A stretch of 64,000 bases of DNA from Brucella pseudintermedia (lineage in GTDB: Bacteria > Pseudomonadota > Alphaproteobacteria > Rhizobiales > Rhizobiaceae). The notes below the pieces were generated by a model, which made no database searches, was not told where the DNA came from, and worked only from the letters and a program-made list of their open reading frames with translations. The DNA is taken from NCBI RefSeq assembly GCF_042697365.1, contig NZ_CP137605.1, one strand, 5' to 3'. Positions 49,039 to 58,900 of the stretch are shown here, piece by piece. Position numbers and translations under genes: made by a program. Within the stretch, counting starts at the first letter, position 1, and each line of letters starts with the position of its first letter.

Positions 49039-49956
49039 ATGCCAGCAAACCAGGCGTTGGCCTCAGGCACAAGATCACGATTCGCCGCCAAGTCGCGTCG
49101 CAGTGTCCGCACGGGGCCGCTGCTCGCTCCGGCAGTCATACTACTTCTGCTTTGGATGATCGTTCCGCTGTCGATGACGCTGTGGTTCTCATTCCAGTAC
49201 TACAATCTGATCAATCCGTTCATTACTGGCTTCGCCGGTTTCTCGAATTATTCTTTCCTCTTGTCCGATCCCACGCTTTGGTCGGCGATCGCCAAGACGC
49301 TTATTCTCGTTGTTTCTGTTCTGGTTATATCTGTGGTCTGCGGCGTACTCTTTGCCGTGCTCTTCGATCAGGAGTATTGGGGCAAAAACATCGCGCGGCT
49401 TCTGGTAATAGCGCCGTTCTTCGTTATGCCGACTGTGTCGGCGCTAATCTGGAAAAACCTTTTGATGCATCCGGTGAACGGGCTGTTCGCCTTCATCTCG
49501 CGCAGTTTCGGATTGCCGGTCATCGACTGGTTTTCACAGTTTCCAATGGCCTCCATCATCATGATCGTTTCGTGGCAATGGGTGCCGTTTGCGACGCTGA
49601 TCCTGATGACAGCCATGCAGTCGCTCGACCGCGAACAGATGGAGGCTGCCCGCCTTGATGGCGCCAAAGGGCCGGTCATGTTTTTTTATATCGTGCTGCC
49701 GCACCTGCTGCGCCCGATTTCGGTCGTCATCATGATCCAGACGATTTTCCTTCTTTCCGTCTTTGCGGAAATCCTCGTTACGACTTCGGGTGGGCCGGGC
49801 ATCGCAACGACGACGCTCACCTATTTCATCTATCTGAAAGCGCTCCTGCAATGGGATATTGGCGGCGCTTCCGCAGCCGGCGTTATCGCCATCATCCTGG
49901 CCAACATTGTTGCGGCGTTCCTGATCCGGACCGTCGCACGAAATCTGGATAGTTAG
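49039..49956 (+). CDS. Sugar-alcohol ABC transporter permease 1 (SmoF/MalF-like)
   Basis: Inner-membrane permease, 305 residues, six helices. The first helix is APAVILLLLWMIVPLSMTLW. The EAA docking loop is EQMEAARLDGAKGPVMFFYI, followed by LPHLLRPISVVIMIQTIFLL. GGPGIATTTLTYFIYLKALL is typical of SmoF-like proteins. GGGAGGG lies about 12 nt ahead of the ATG, a little far but the best site. It is followed by permease 2 after 12 nt. Confidence 0.92.
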   Translation: MPANQALASGTRSRFAAKSRRSVRTGPLLAPAVILLLLWMIVPLSMTLWFSFQYYNLINPFITGFAGFSNYSFLLSDPTLWSAIAKTLILVVSVLVISVVCGVLFAVLFDQEYWGKNIARLLVIAPFFVMPTVSALIWKNLLMHPVNGLFAFISRSFGLPVIDWFSQFPMASIIMIVSWQWVPFATLILMTAMQSLDREQMEAARLDGAKGPVMFFYIVLPHLLRPISVVIMIQTIFLLSVFAEILVTTSGGPGIATTTLTYFIYLKALLQWDIGGASAAGVIAIILANIVAAFLIRTVARNLDS

Positions 49957-49968
49957 GAGGGCTGACCC

Positions 49969-50796
49969 ATGACTGCAAAACGCAGGATCAACGGGGCCGC
50001 AGTCACGGCCGGGATTATCGGCTGGATCGTGGCGCTGCTGATGTTTTTCCCGATCCTCTGGATGCTGCTTGCAGCATTCAAGACGGAAATCGATGCGGTA
50101 GCGCCGCCAAAACTGTTCTTTGAGCCGACGCTGGAGAATTTTGTCGCGGTCAATCAGCGCGCCGATTATTTCCGCTATGCGATGAACAGTATCGTTGAAA
50201 GTTTGGGCGCGACCATACTCTCGCTTGTCATTGCGGTGCCCGCTGCATATGCCGCGGCGTTCTTCCCGGGCAATCGCACCAAAGACCTTCTCTTGTGGAT
50301 GCTGTCTACCAAGATGCTGCCCGCCGTTGGCGTACTGGTGCCGATCTATCTTTTAGCGCGTGATAGCGGCCTCCTTGATACACGCACGGGCCTTATCATC
50401 ATCTTCACCCTGTCCAATCTGCCCATTGTAGTCTGGATGCTCTATTCCTTTTTCAAGGAAGTGCCGGGCGAAATCCTAGAAGCAAGCCGTATGGATGGTG
50501 CGAAAGTCGGCCAGCAGATACGCTATCTGCTTTTGCCGCTAAGCCTTCCGGGCATCGCGTCGACCGCGCTTCTTTCCATCATCCTGTGCTGGAACGAAGC
50601 GTTCTGGAGCCTCAATCTTACAGCTTCGCAAGCGGGTCCTCTCACCGCCTTCATCGCTTCCTTCTCATCACCTGAAGGATTGTTCTGGGCAAAACTCTCG
50701 GCGGCGTCCACGCTGGCCATTGCGCCGATCCTTGTCTTCGGATGGGTCACGCAGCGCCAGCTCGTGCGCGGTCTCACCTTCGGCGCCGTGAAATAA
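49969..50796 (+). CDS. Sugar-alcohol ABC transporter permease 2 (SmoG/MalG-like)
   Basis: Second permease, 275 residues, six helices. It begins GIIGWIVALLMFFPILWMLL. The EAA loop is EILEASRMDGAKVGQQIRYL, followed by LPLSLPGIASTALLSIILCW. AFFPGNRTKDLLLWMLSTKM lies in the middle. It heterodimerises with permease 1. GGAGG precedes the ATG and the ATPase starts 10 nt after the stop. Confidence 0.92.
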   Translation: MTAKRRINGAAVTAGIIGWIVALLMFFPILWMLLAAFKTEIDAVAPPKLFFEPTLENFVAVNQRADYFRYAMNSIVESLGATILSLVIAVPAAYAAAFFPGNRTKDLLLWMLSTKMLPAVGVLVPIYLLARDSGLLDTRTGLIIIFTLSNLPIVVWMLYSFFKEVPGEILEASRMDGAKVGQQIRYLLLPLSLPGIASTALLSIILCWNEAFWSLNLTASQAGPLTAFIASFSSPEGLFWAKLSAASTLAIAPILVFGWVTQRQLVRGLTFGAVK

Positions 50797-50806
50797 AGGG
50801 AACGAA

Positions 50807-51934
50807 ATGGCTACACTTTCATTGAAAAACGCCACCAAGTCCTTCGGCAACATTGATGTCATCAAAGGTGTCGATCTGGATATTGCCGACCGCGAGTTTG
50901 TGGTTTTCGTCGGTCCGTCCGGCTCCGGCAAGTCAACGCTACTGCGCATGATCGCTGGACTTGAGGAAATTACCAGCGGGGACCTCGCCATTGACGGAGA
51001 GCGTATCAACGATACGCCGCCGGATGAGCGCGGTCTTGCCATGGTTTTCCAGACCTACGCGCTCTATCCGCATATGAACGTACGCGACAATATGGGTTTT
51101 GCGCTGAAACTCGCTGGCGTCGCCAAGGCTGAACGGGACCGCAAGGTGGAAGAAGTTGCAAAAACGCTGCAACTCGATCAGCTACTCGACCGCAAGCCGA
51201 AGCAGCTTTCGGGCGGGCAGCGCCAGCGCGTTGCCATTGGGCGCGCCATGGTGCGCGAACCGAAGATTTTCCTGTTCGATGAACCGCTTTCCAATCTTGA
51301 TGCCGCATTGCGTGTACAAATGCGCATCGAACTGGCACGTCTGCACGACCGCCTCAATGCGACAATGATCTATGTCACGCATGATCAGGTGGAGGCCATG
51401 ACGCTTGCGCACAAGATCGTGGTTCTCCGCGATGGCAAGGTGGAGCAGGTGGGGTCGCCGCTGGAGCTTTACCATCATCCGGTCAATCGCTTTGTGGCCG
51501 GTTTTATCGGCTCGCCGACCATGAATTTCATCGAAGTCAAAGCAAGCGCCGTTGATGCCGACGGGGTGACAGTCCAACTCGCCAATGGACGTTCCGTCAA
51601 AGCACCCATCAAAGGTGAGAGCGTCAGCGCCGGTACGCCGCTGGTTTTGGGTATCCGCCCGGAACACCTTCACCCGGCCTCCAATGGCTTACTCGAAGGC
51701 GAAATCATGGTTGTCGAACGCCTTGGCGGTGAAACTTATCTCTATGTGCAAAATGAAAGCGCGTCCGGCCTGATTGTTGCGGAGGCAGGCGGCGGCAGCG
51801 CGGCGCGTGCGCATGAAACGGCCAGTCTAGGTTTTGACCCCGGCGACGTGCATTTGTTTACACCTGACGGCAGGGCTTTGGAGCGGTTTGAACGGCATCC
51901 TTTATTGCTGACGGAAAAGAAAGCGCACCTTTGA
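50807..51934 (+). CDS. Sugar-alcohol ABC transporter ATPase (SmoK/MalK/UgpC-like)
   Basis: ATPase with C-terminal TOBE regulatory domain, 375 residues. Walker A is GPSGSGKST, the Q-loop FQTYALYPHM, the signature LSGGQRQRV, Walker B IFLFDEPLSNLDA and the switch YVTHD. VAGFIGSPTMNFIEV marks the start of the OB-fold/TOBE part and VLGIRPEHLHPAS is its conserved motif. It completes the transporter. It is followed after 29 nt by a dehydrogenase gene. Confidence 0.94.
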   Translation: MATLSLKNATKSFGNIDVIKGVDLDIADREFVVFVGPSGSGKSTLLRMIAGLEEITSGDLAIDGERINDTPPDERGLAMVFQTYALYPHMNVRDNMGFALKLAGVAKAERDRKVEEVAKTLQLDQLLDRKPKQLSGGQRQRVAIGRAMVREPKIFLFDEPLSNLDAALRVQMRIELARLHDRLNATMIYVTHDQVEAMTLAHKIVVLRDGKVEQVGSPLELYHHPVNRFVAGFIGSPTMNFIEVKASAVDADGVTVQLANGRSVKAPIKGESVSAGTPLVLGIRPEHLHPASNGLLEGEIMVVERLGGETYLYVQNESASGLIVAEAGGGSAARAHETASLGFDPGDVHLFTPDGRALERFERHPLLLTEKKAHL

Positions 51935-51963
51935 GTGCGGATTGCAACTCCCGGAGTATCCCC

Positions 51964-52734
51964 ATGAGACTGAAAGACAAGGTCGCCCTCATCACCGGTG
52001 CGGCGCGCGGTATCGGACTTGGCTTCGCTGAAGCCTACGCGCGTGAGGGCGCGAAGGTCATTATTGCCGATATCAATATCGAGCGGGCAGAACAGGCCGC
52101 GCGTAGCATCGGCCATCCGGCCAAGGCGGTGAAACTTGACGTGACTGACCTGGCTCAGATTGACAAGGTCGTCGCGGAGATTGATGCGGAATATGGAGGT
52201 ATCGACATTCTGGTTAACAATGCGGCGATCTTCGACATGGCTCCCGTAAATGAACTGACAGAACAGAGCTATGAACGTGTGTTGGGCATTAACCTGAAGG
52301 GGCCGCTCTTCATGATGAAGGCGGTTTCAAATGTGATGATCCGGCGCGGGCGCGGCGGCAAGATCATCAATATGGCGAGCCAGGCGGGTCGGCGCGGCGA
52401 GGCGCTGGTGACGCTCTATTGCGCATCGAAGGCCGCGATCATTTCTGCCACGCAGTCGGCCGCTCTTGCTCTGGTCAAATACGGCATCAACGTCAACGCA
52501 ATCGCGCCCGGCGTGGTGGACGGCGAGCACTGGGATGTGGTGGATGCGAATTTCGCGAAATGGGAAGGGTTGAAGCCGGGCGAGAAAAAAGCGGCCGTGG
52601 CAAAGTCTGTGCCAATCGGTCGCTTCGCGACACCGGACGATATCACCGGCATGGCGGTGTTCCTGGCGTCATCTGATAGCGACTATATCCTGGCCCAGAC
52701 CTTTGGCGTTGACGGCGGCAACTGGATGGCTTGA
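51964..52734 (+). CDS. Short-chain dehydrogenase, sorbitol/galactitol dehydrogenase-like (SmoS)
   Basis: NAD-dependent short-chain dehydrogenase, 256 residues from ATG 51964 (GGAG upstream). TGAARGIGLGFAEAYAREGA is the dinucleotide-binding loop, NNAAIF the structural motif, and the catalytic Ser/Tyr/Lys are in NMASQAGRRGEALVTLYCAS with the following Lys. The C-terminal FGVDGGNWMA is typical of SmoS-type sorbitol dehydrogenases, which make fructose from sorbitol or tagatose from galactitol. Its place right after an SmoEFGK-like transporter supports this. Confidence 0.88.
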   Translation: MRLKDKVALITGAARGIGLGFAEAYAREGAKVIIADINIERAEQAARSIGHPAKAVKLDVTDLAQIDKVVAEIDAEYGGIDILVNNAAIFDMAPVNELTEQSYERVLGINLKGPLFMMKAVSNVMIRRGRGGKIINMASQAGRRGEALVTLYCASKAAIISATQSAALALVKYGINVNAIAPGVVDGEHWDVVDANFAKWEGLKPGEKKAAVAKSVPIGRFATPDDITGMAVFLASSDSDYILAQTFGVDGGNWMA

Positions 52735-52754
52735 GACGAAGCTGGGATATTGCA

Positions 52755-53765
52755 ATGAAAGCGATCTACTTTACCGGCCATGGCGAAGCGTGTCTGGCCG
52801 ATCTGCCGGAACCGGCATTGCAGCCGGGGCACGCCCTGATCGACGTCAAGGCGTCGGGCCTTTGCCATACCGACATCGATGTCCTGCATGGTCGATATGG
52901 GGTCAGCGCATTTCCGCTGGTGCCGGGGCATGAATATGCAGGAACGGTGGTGGCCATTGCCGAAGATGTGACCAATGTGAAAGTTGGCGACCGCGTTGCG
53001 GTCGATCCGAATATTCCCTGCGGTCGTTGCCGCGCCTGCCTCAAGGGGCTGACCAACCTCTGTTCGGATTTGAAAGCCTATGGAGTGACGCACAATGGCG
53101 GCTTTGCAGGTACGAGCCTCGTTGAGGCCAGCCACCTCCATTCCATCGGAGACCTGCCATATAATGTAGCAGCCCTTGCGGAACCGCTTGCCTGTGTTCT
53201 CAACGGACTTGGTGCGGCGGAACTGAAGACTGGCGCAGGCGGAGCCGAAAATGCGCTCGTCTTCGGTGCAGGGCCGATCGGGCTGTTGCTCGCATTGTCC
53301 CTGAAAGCGCAGGGCGTAAAGCGCATTGCAGTGGCTGATATCAATGAACATCGTCTGGCCTTTGTCGAGAGCCTGGGTCTCGAGGCAGTCGTTTCGGGTT
53401 CGGAGAAGCTGGATAAGCGCAGGCGCAGCTTCGATTTTGTTGCAGATGCGACGGGGATTGCCAAGGTCGTTGAAAGCATGGTTGGCTTTGCGGCTGACGG
53501 AGGTACGGTTCTGGTGTTCGGCGTTTGCGCACCGGATGCCCGGATTTCGGTTGCACCTTTCGAAATTTTCCGTCGCCAGATCCGTATTGTCGGTTCACAT
53601 TCGCTCAATCGCAACATTCCGCAGGCTTTGGAAACCCTCAAACAGGACAAGGGCGAAATGGCGCGCCTCGTTTCGCACCAATTGCCCCTCCGTGAGATGC
53701 TGCCTTACTTCACCAAGAAGGGCGGCGATCCAGCCACGATGAAAGTCCAGTTCGTACCCGATTGA
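52755..53765 (+). CDS. Zinc-dependent alcohol/polyol dehydrogenase
   Basis: Medium-chain dehydrogenase, 336 residues from ATG 52755. The catalytic zinc site is in SGLCHTDIDVLHG and PLVPGHEYAGTVV. The structural-zinc cysteines are in NIPCGRCRACLKGLTNLC. The Rossmann loop is LVFGAGPIGLLLALSLKAQG. Relatives include xylitol, sorbitol and arabinitol dehydrogenases. It lies between the short-chain and the mannitol dehydrogenase genes, so the operon can oxidise several polyols. Confidence 0.88.
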   Translation: MKAIYFTGHGEACLADLPEPALQPGHALIDVKASGLCHTDIDVLHGRYGVSAFPLVPGHEYAGTVVAIAEDVTNVKVGDRVAVDPNIPCGRCRACLKGLTNLCSDLKAYGVTHNGGFAGTSLVEASHLHSIGDLPYNVAALAEPLACVLNGLGAAELKTGAGGAENALVFGAGPIGLLLALSLKAQGVKRIAVADINEHRLAFVESLGLEAVVSGSEKLDKRRRSFDFVADATGIAKVVESMVGFAADGGTVLVFGVCAPDARISVAPFEIFRRQIRIVGSHSLNRNIPQALETLKQDKGEMARLVSHQLPLREMLPYFTKKGGDPATMKVQFVPD

Positions 53766-53781
53766 ATTGAAGGAAATCGTC

Positions 53782-55266
53782 ATGACCAAGCTGTCGCGCG
53801 CCACGCTCCAGAGCTTCGACAAGGTGCATAAACCAGGTTACGACCCTTCCGGTTTGAAACCCGGAATCGTGCATTTCGGCGTCGGCAATTTTCACCGGGC
53901 TCATCAGGCTGTCTATCTGGACGATCTGTTCGGAATGGGTGATGGGCACGATTGGGCGCTGGTGGGTGCCGGCGTGCGCGACAGCGACGATGCCATGCGC
54001 GACACGCTGAAAACGCAGGACTGGCTGACCACCGTTGTGGAACAGGAGGCCGACTACGCGGAGGCCAGGATCACCGCTTCGATGGTTGATTATGTGACCA
54101 TATCGACGGAGCAAGGGCGATCGGCACTGATGGCCTATCTCACATCGCCCGATACTCGCATAGTTTCCATGACCATTACGGAAGGCGGCTATTATATCGA
54201 CCCGGCAAGTCAGGCCTTCGATCCCGCGCATCCGGATATCGTGGCCGACGGGACCCATCCAGATCGGCCGAAAACTGTGTTCGGCCTGATCGTGCAGGCC
54301 CTGAAGCTGCGCAAGGAGGCTGGCGTACAACCTTTCACCGTGATGTCGTGCGACAACATTCCAGGCAATGGGCATGTGACGGAAGATGCTGTCGTAGGGC
54401 TGGCAAAACTGGCTGATCCCGTCTTTGCTGACTGGATTTCAGCCAATGTCGCTTTTCCGAACTCCATGGTGGATCGCATTACTCCGGCCACTGGCGCGCG
54501 AGAACGCGAGATCGCAGCGAAGGATTTCGGGGTCGAAGATGGCTGGCCGGTTTTCTGCGAAGGTTTCAAACAGTGGGTGGTGGAAGACAATTTTCCGGCG
54601 GGACGGCCGGCGCTGGAAAAGGTTGGAGTCACGTTCACCGATCAGGTCGCTGCTTTTGAATTGATGAAAATTCGTATTCTGAATGGCGGCCATGCGGCTA
54701 TCGCCTATCCGGGCGGCTTGCTCGATATTCATTTCGTGCATGAGGCAATGGAGCATCCATTGATCCGACGCTATCTGGAAAAGCTCACAAGGGAGGAGAT
54801 CATCCCGGAAGTCCCGCCAGTGCCGGATACCGATCTTGAAGCCTATCGCGTGTTGATCGACAAGCGCTTCGCCAATCCAAGCATCGGGGATACTGTCCGC
54901 CGGCTGTGCCTCGATGGTTCCAACCGCCAGCCGAAATTCATTCTGCCTACCGCGTCTGACCGGGTGGCTGAAGGCAAGTCTGTGACAGGACTGGCGCTCG
55001 TTTCCGCCTTCTGGTGCCGTTATTGCTATGGCTCCACCGATAGCGGAGCGATAATCGAGCCCAATGATCCGTCATGGGATCGCCTGGCTCGACAGGCGGC
55101 TCTTGCCAGGAGCAATCCCTCGGCCTGGCTTGCAATGGAAGATATTTTCGGATCGCTTGCATCAAATCCAGCCTATGTCACGGCATTCTCATCCGCGCTC
55201 CTGCGTATCTGGCAAGATGGCACTGTAAAAACGCTTGAGCGTTATCTGGCCGGTGAGCCACTATAA
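53782..55266 (+). CDS. Mannitol 2-dehydrogenase family protein (MtlK-like)
   Basis: Long-chain polyol dehydrogenase, 494 residues from ATG 53782 (AAGGAAA upstream). It oxidises mannitol to fructose or a similar polyol with NAD. The family N-terminus IVHFGVGNFHRAHQAVYLDD and the catalytic block KIRILNGGHAAIAYPGGLLD (Lys-x5-Asn-x2-His) are present, together with CDNIPGNGH and SMVDRITPAT. Length and motifs match Rhodobacter/Pseudomonas mannitol dehydrogenases. It is the last gene of the polyol operon; no clear terminator is seen in the 5-bp gap to the convergent putR. Confidence 0.92.
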   Translation: MTKLSRATLQSFDKVHKPGYDPSGLKPGIVHFGVGNFHRAHQAVYLDDLFGMGDGHDWALVGAGVRDSDDAMRDTLKTQDWLTTVVEQEADYAEARITASMVDYVTISTEQGRSALMAYLTSPDTRIVSMTITEGGYYIDPASQAFDPAHPDIVADGTHPDRPKTVFGLIVQALKLRKEAGVQPFTVMSCDNIPGNGHVTEDAVVGLAKLADPVFADWISANVAFPNSMVDRITPATGAREREIAAKDFGVEDGWPVFCEGFKQWVVEDNFPAGRPALEKVGVTFTDQVAAFELMKIRILNGGHAAIAYPGGLLDIHFVHEAMEHPLIRRYLEKLTREEIIPEVPPVPDTDLEAYRVLIDKRFANPSIGDTVRRLCLDGSNRQPKFILPTASDRVAEGKSVTGLALVSAFWCRYCYGSTDSGAIIEPNDPSWDRLARQAALARSNPSAWLAMEDIFGSLASNPAYVTAFSSALLRIWQDGTVKTLERYLAGEPL

Positions 55267-55271
55267 CGAAA

Positions 55272-55766
55272 TTACAATGCGCCCGGATAAACCCTTACCG
55301 GGCGGTTATCCTTGACCGACTCCATAACCACAAACGTCGATGTGCTTGCCACATTGGGCAGGCTCGAAATCTTCTCGCCCAGCACCTCGCGGTAACGCCG
55401 GATATTGGGCGTTCGAACTTTTAGCAGATAGTCGAAAGAGCTTGCGATCATGTGGCATTCTTCGACTTCGCGAATTTTGCGCACCGCCGTGTTGAAGGCT
55501 TCCAGCGCGGCTTCGCGTGTATCGGACAGTTTAACTGTCGTGAAGGCGATATGATCGAGACCAAGCTTTTCGGGATCAATGGCCGCACGGAAGCCGACAA
55601 TATAACCTTCGTCGACCAATCTTTTCAGTCTGGCCTGACACGGCGTCTTGGATAGACCGACTTTTTTAGAGAGTTCCGTGACCGGAATACGTCCATCTTC
55701 GCTCAAGACCTCCAGAATGCGCCGATCGAACTGATCCAGATCGTCTAAAGAATCTATCTTTCGCAT
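55272..55766 (-). CDS. putR: Lrp/AsnC-family regulator of proline use (PutR-like)
   Basis: Small leucine-responsive-type regulator, 164 residues. The N-terminal winged helix is LDQFDRRILEVLSEDGRIPV, then TELSKKVGLSKTPCQARLKR. The C-terminal RAM domain has AAIDPEKLGLDHIAFTTVKL and IREVEECHMIASSFDYLLKV, where amino acids usually bind. It is divergent from putA. In Brucella and Agrobacterium the same arrangement gives proline-induced activation of putA. The symbol is assigned from this arrangement. Confidence 0.88.
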   Translation of the reverse strand: MRKIDSLDDLDQFDRRILEVLSEDGRIPVTELSKKVGLSKTPCQARLKRLVDEGYIVGFRAAIDPEKLGLDHIAFTTVKLSDTREAALEAFNTAVRKIREVEECHMIASSFDYLLKVRTPNIRRYREVLGEKISSLPNVASTSTFVVMESVKDNRPVRVYPGAL

Positions 55767-55928
55767 TCTTTTTGCCTTTCAGAAAGCCAATAATAAGATC
55801 GATAATCCTTCATATGGAGCAAATGAAGGCAGAAGGCAATTTGGACAAATGTTAGTGTGCGCCCACATAAAGCAGAGCTAAACTGGGCAGAGACGCTCGG
55901 GGCTGTTTTCATTTGCGAGCATTGCACC
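55767..55928. promoter_or_regulatory. putR-putA divergent control region
   Basis: 162 bp. It must hold both promoters and the PutR binding sites. A/T-rich segments such as AAGCCAATAATAAGATCGAT and AATGAAGGCAGAAGGCAATT are seen, but no clear palindrome can be singled out. The putA start is set at ATG 55929; the open frame from 55857 has no ribosome-binding site. Confidence 0.5.
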
Positions 55929-58900
55929 ATGACCGATACACTACCCGCTCCCACCAATCCGGTTTTCCAGAATTTTGCGCCGCCGATCCGCGAGCAAAAC
56001 GCGCTAAGACAGGCGATCACCGCCGCTTATCGTCGTCCCGAAGCCGAATGCGTTGCCGCACTGGTCGCACAGGCAACCTTACCGGAAGAAACAGTCAAGC
56101 AAATCCGTGCTACCGCCCGCAAGCTGATCGAAGCGCTGCGCGCCAAGCATAAGGGCACCGGCGTCGAAGGTCTGGTGCATGAATATTCGCTGTCGAGCCA
56201 GGAAGGCGTGGCGCTAATGTGCCTTGCCGAAGCTCTGCTGCGCATTCCGGACATGGCGACGCGTGACGCGCTGATCCGCGACAAGATTTCGAATGGCGAC
56301 TGGAAGTCCCATATTGGGGGCGGGCGTTCGCTTTTCGTCAATGCTGCGACCTGGGGTCTGGTCGTCACAGGCAAGCTGACGAACACGGTCAATGATCGTG
56401 GCCTGTCGGCAGCTCTCACTCGCCTCATCGCCCGCTGCGGTGAACCAGTAATTCGTCGCGGCGTGGATATGGCCATGCGCATGATGGGCGAACAGTTTGT
56501 CACCGGCGAAACTATCGAAGAAGCGTTGAAACGCGCCAAGCCGCTGGAAGAACGCGGTTTCCGCTATTCCTACGACATGCTGGGTGAAGCCGCGACGACT
56601 GCCGCCGACGCCGAGCGCTATTACAAGGATTACGAGACCGCAATTCACGCCATTGGCCGTGCATCGGCTGGCCGAGGCATTTATGACGGTCCCGGCATTT
56701 CCATAAAGCTGTCGGCTCTGCACCCGCGTTATGTCCGCTCCCAGAGCGAGCGCGTGATGGGCGAACTTCTGCCCAAGGTGAAGGCGCTCGCTGTCATCGC
56801 CAAGTCCTATAATATCGGCCTTAATATCGATGCCGAAGAAGCTGACCGCCTGGAGCTGTCGCTTGACCTGTTGCAGAGCCTGATCGAAGACCCGGAACTG
56901 GCAGATTGGGAAGGTATCGGCTTCGTGGTGCAGGCCTATGGCAAGCGTTGCCCGTTCGTGCTCGATTTCATCATCGATCTGGCGCGACAGAACAAGCGCC
57001 GCGTCATGGTTCGTCTGGTCAAGGGCGCTTATTGGGATGCCGAGATCAAACGCGCGCAAGTGGATGGGCTGGAAGATTTCCCGGTTTATACCCGCAAGGT
57101 GCATACCGATGTTTCCTACATCGCCTGTGCCCGCAAGCTCCTTGCCGCGACCGATGCCGTTTTCCCGCAGTTTGCAACCCACAATGCGCAGACGTTGGCT
57201 ACCATCTATCATCTGGCTGGCCCGGATTTCAAAACCGGCAAGTTCGAGTTCCAGTGCCTGCACGGCATGGGTGAGCCGCTTTATGATGAAGTCGTCGGCG
57301 CCGATAAGCTTGGCCGTCCGGCTCGCATTTACGCGCCAGTCGGCACGCACGAGACGCTGCTGGCCTATCTGGTTCGCCGTCTTCTGGAAAACGGCGCGAA
57401 TTCCTCCTTCGTCAACCGCATCGGTGATGCAAGTGTTTCCGTCAATGAGCTGATCGCCGATCCGGCTGAGGTCGTTCGCTCCATGGCTGTTGTCGGCGCA
57501 CGCCACGACCAGATTGCCCTGCCGGAAAATCTCTATGGCGTTCGTAAGAATTCCGATGGTTTCGACCTGTCGAACGAGACCACGCTTGCCGAACTGAGCA
57601 AAATTCTGAAAGACAGCACCAATCGCGCATGGACGTCGGAGCCGCAAGTTGCTGGCGCCAAGGTGAAGGGAACCAGCCGTCCTGTTCTCAATCCAGGTGA
57701 TCGTAATGATGTTGTAGGCCAGGTGACTGAGATCGCCGAAGCAGACGTAGCCAAAGCCATGAAGTCGGCAAAGAAGGCGACGGCAAGCTGGTCGGCGATT
57801 CTACCTGCTGAACGTGCGGGCTGTCTTGAACGCGCAGCCGACATTATGCAGCGTGATATGCCGGTTCTGCTCGGTCTCATCATGCGCGAAGCGGGCAAAT
57901 CCATGCCAAACGCGATTGCCGAAGTGCGCGAAGCCATCGACTTCCTGCGCTATTATGCCGAACAGGCCCGCCGCACCTTGGGCGTTGCTCATAAGGCGCT
58001 GGGACCAATTGTCTGCATCAGCCCGTGGAATTTCCCGCTGGCGATCTTCACGGGCCAGATTGCCGCCGCTCTCGTCGCGGGCAATCCGGTGCTGGCGAAG
58101 CCGGCCGAAGAAACTCCGCTCATTGCAGCACAGGGCGTTCGCATTCTGCATGAGGCTGGCATTCCAGACGATGCCTTGCAGCTTTTGCCGGGCGATGGCC
58201 GCATCGGGGCAGCGTTGGTTGCTGCCGAAGAAACATGCGGTGTGATGTTCACTGGTTCGACGGAGGTGGCGCGTCTCATTCAGGCGCAGCTGGCATCGCG
58301 CCTGCTGCCAAATGGCAAGCCGATCCCGCTGATTGCCGAAACCGGCGGTCAGAACGCCATGATCGTGGATTCATCTGCCTTGGCAGAGCAGGTCGTCTTC
58401 GACGTGATTGCATCCGCCTTCGACAGCGCCGGTCAGCGTTGTTCGGCGCTGCGCGTCCTCTGCCTCCAGGAGGATGTGGCTGACCGCATCCTCACCATGC
58501 TCAAAGGCGCACTGAAGGAACTCTCCATCGGCCGAACCGACAGGCTCAAGGTCGATATAGGGCCGGTTATTACTGATGAAGCGAAGACCATCATTGAAAA
58601 GCACATTCAAGGTATGCGGGATCTCGGTCGCAAGGTGGAACAGCTTCCACTTGGCTCGGATGCGCAGCACGGCACTTTCGTTGCGCCGACCATCATCGAG
58701 ATCAACTCGCTTCGCGATCTGAAGCGGGAAGTCTTCGGTCCGGTTTTGCATGTGGTGCGTTACAAGCGCGACGACATGGAACGCCTGATCGATGACATCA
58801 ATGCAACCGGTTATGGGCTTACTTTCGGTCTGCATACCCGCCTTGACGAAACTATCGCCAATGTGGCGGATCGCATCCGCGTCGGTAATATTTATATCAA

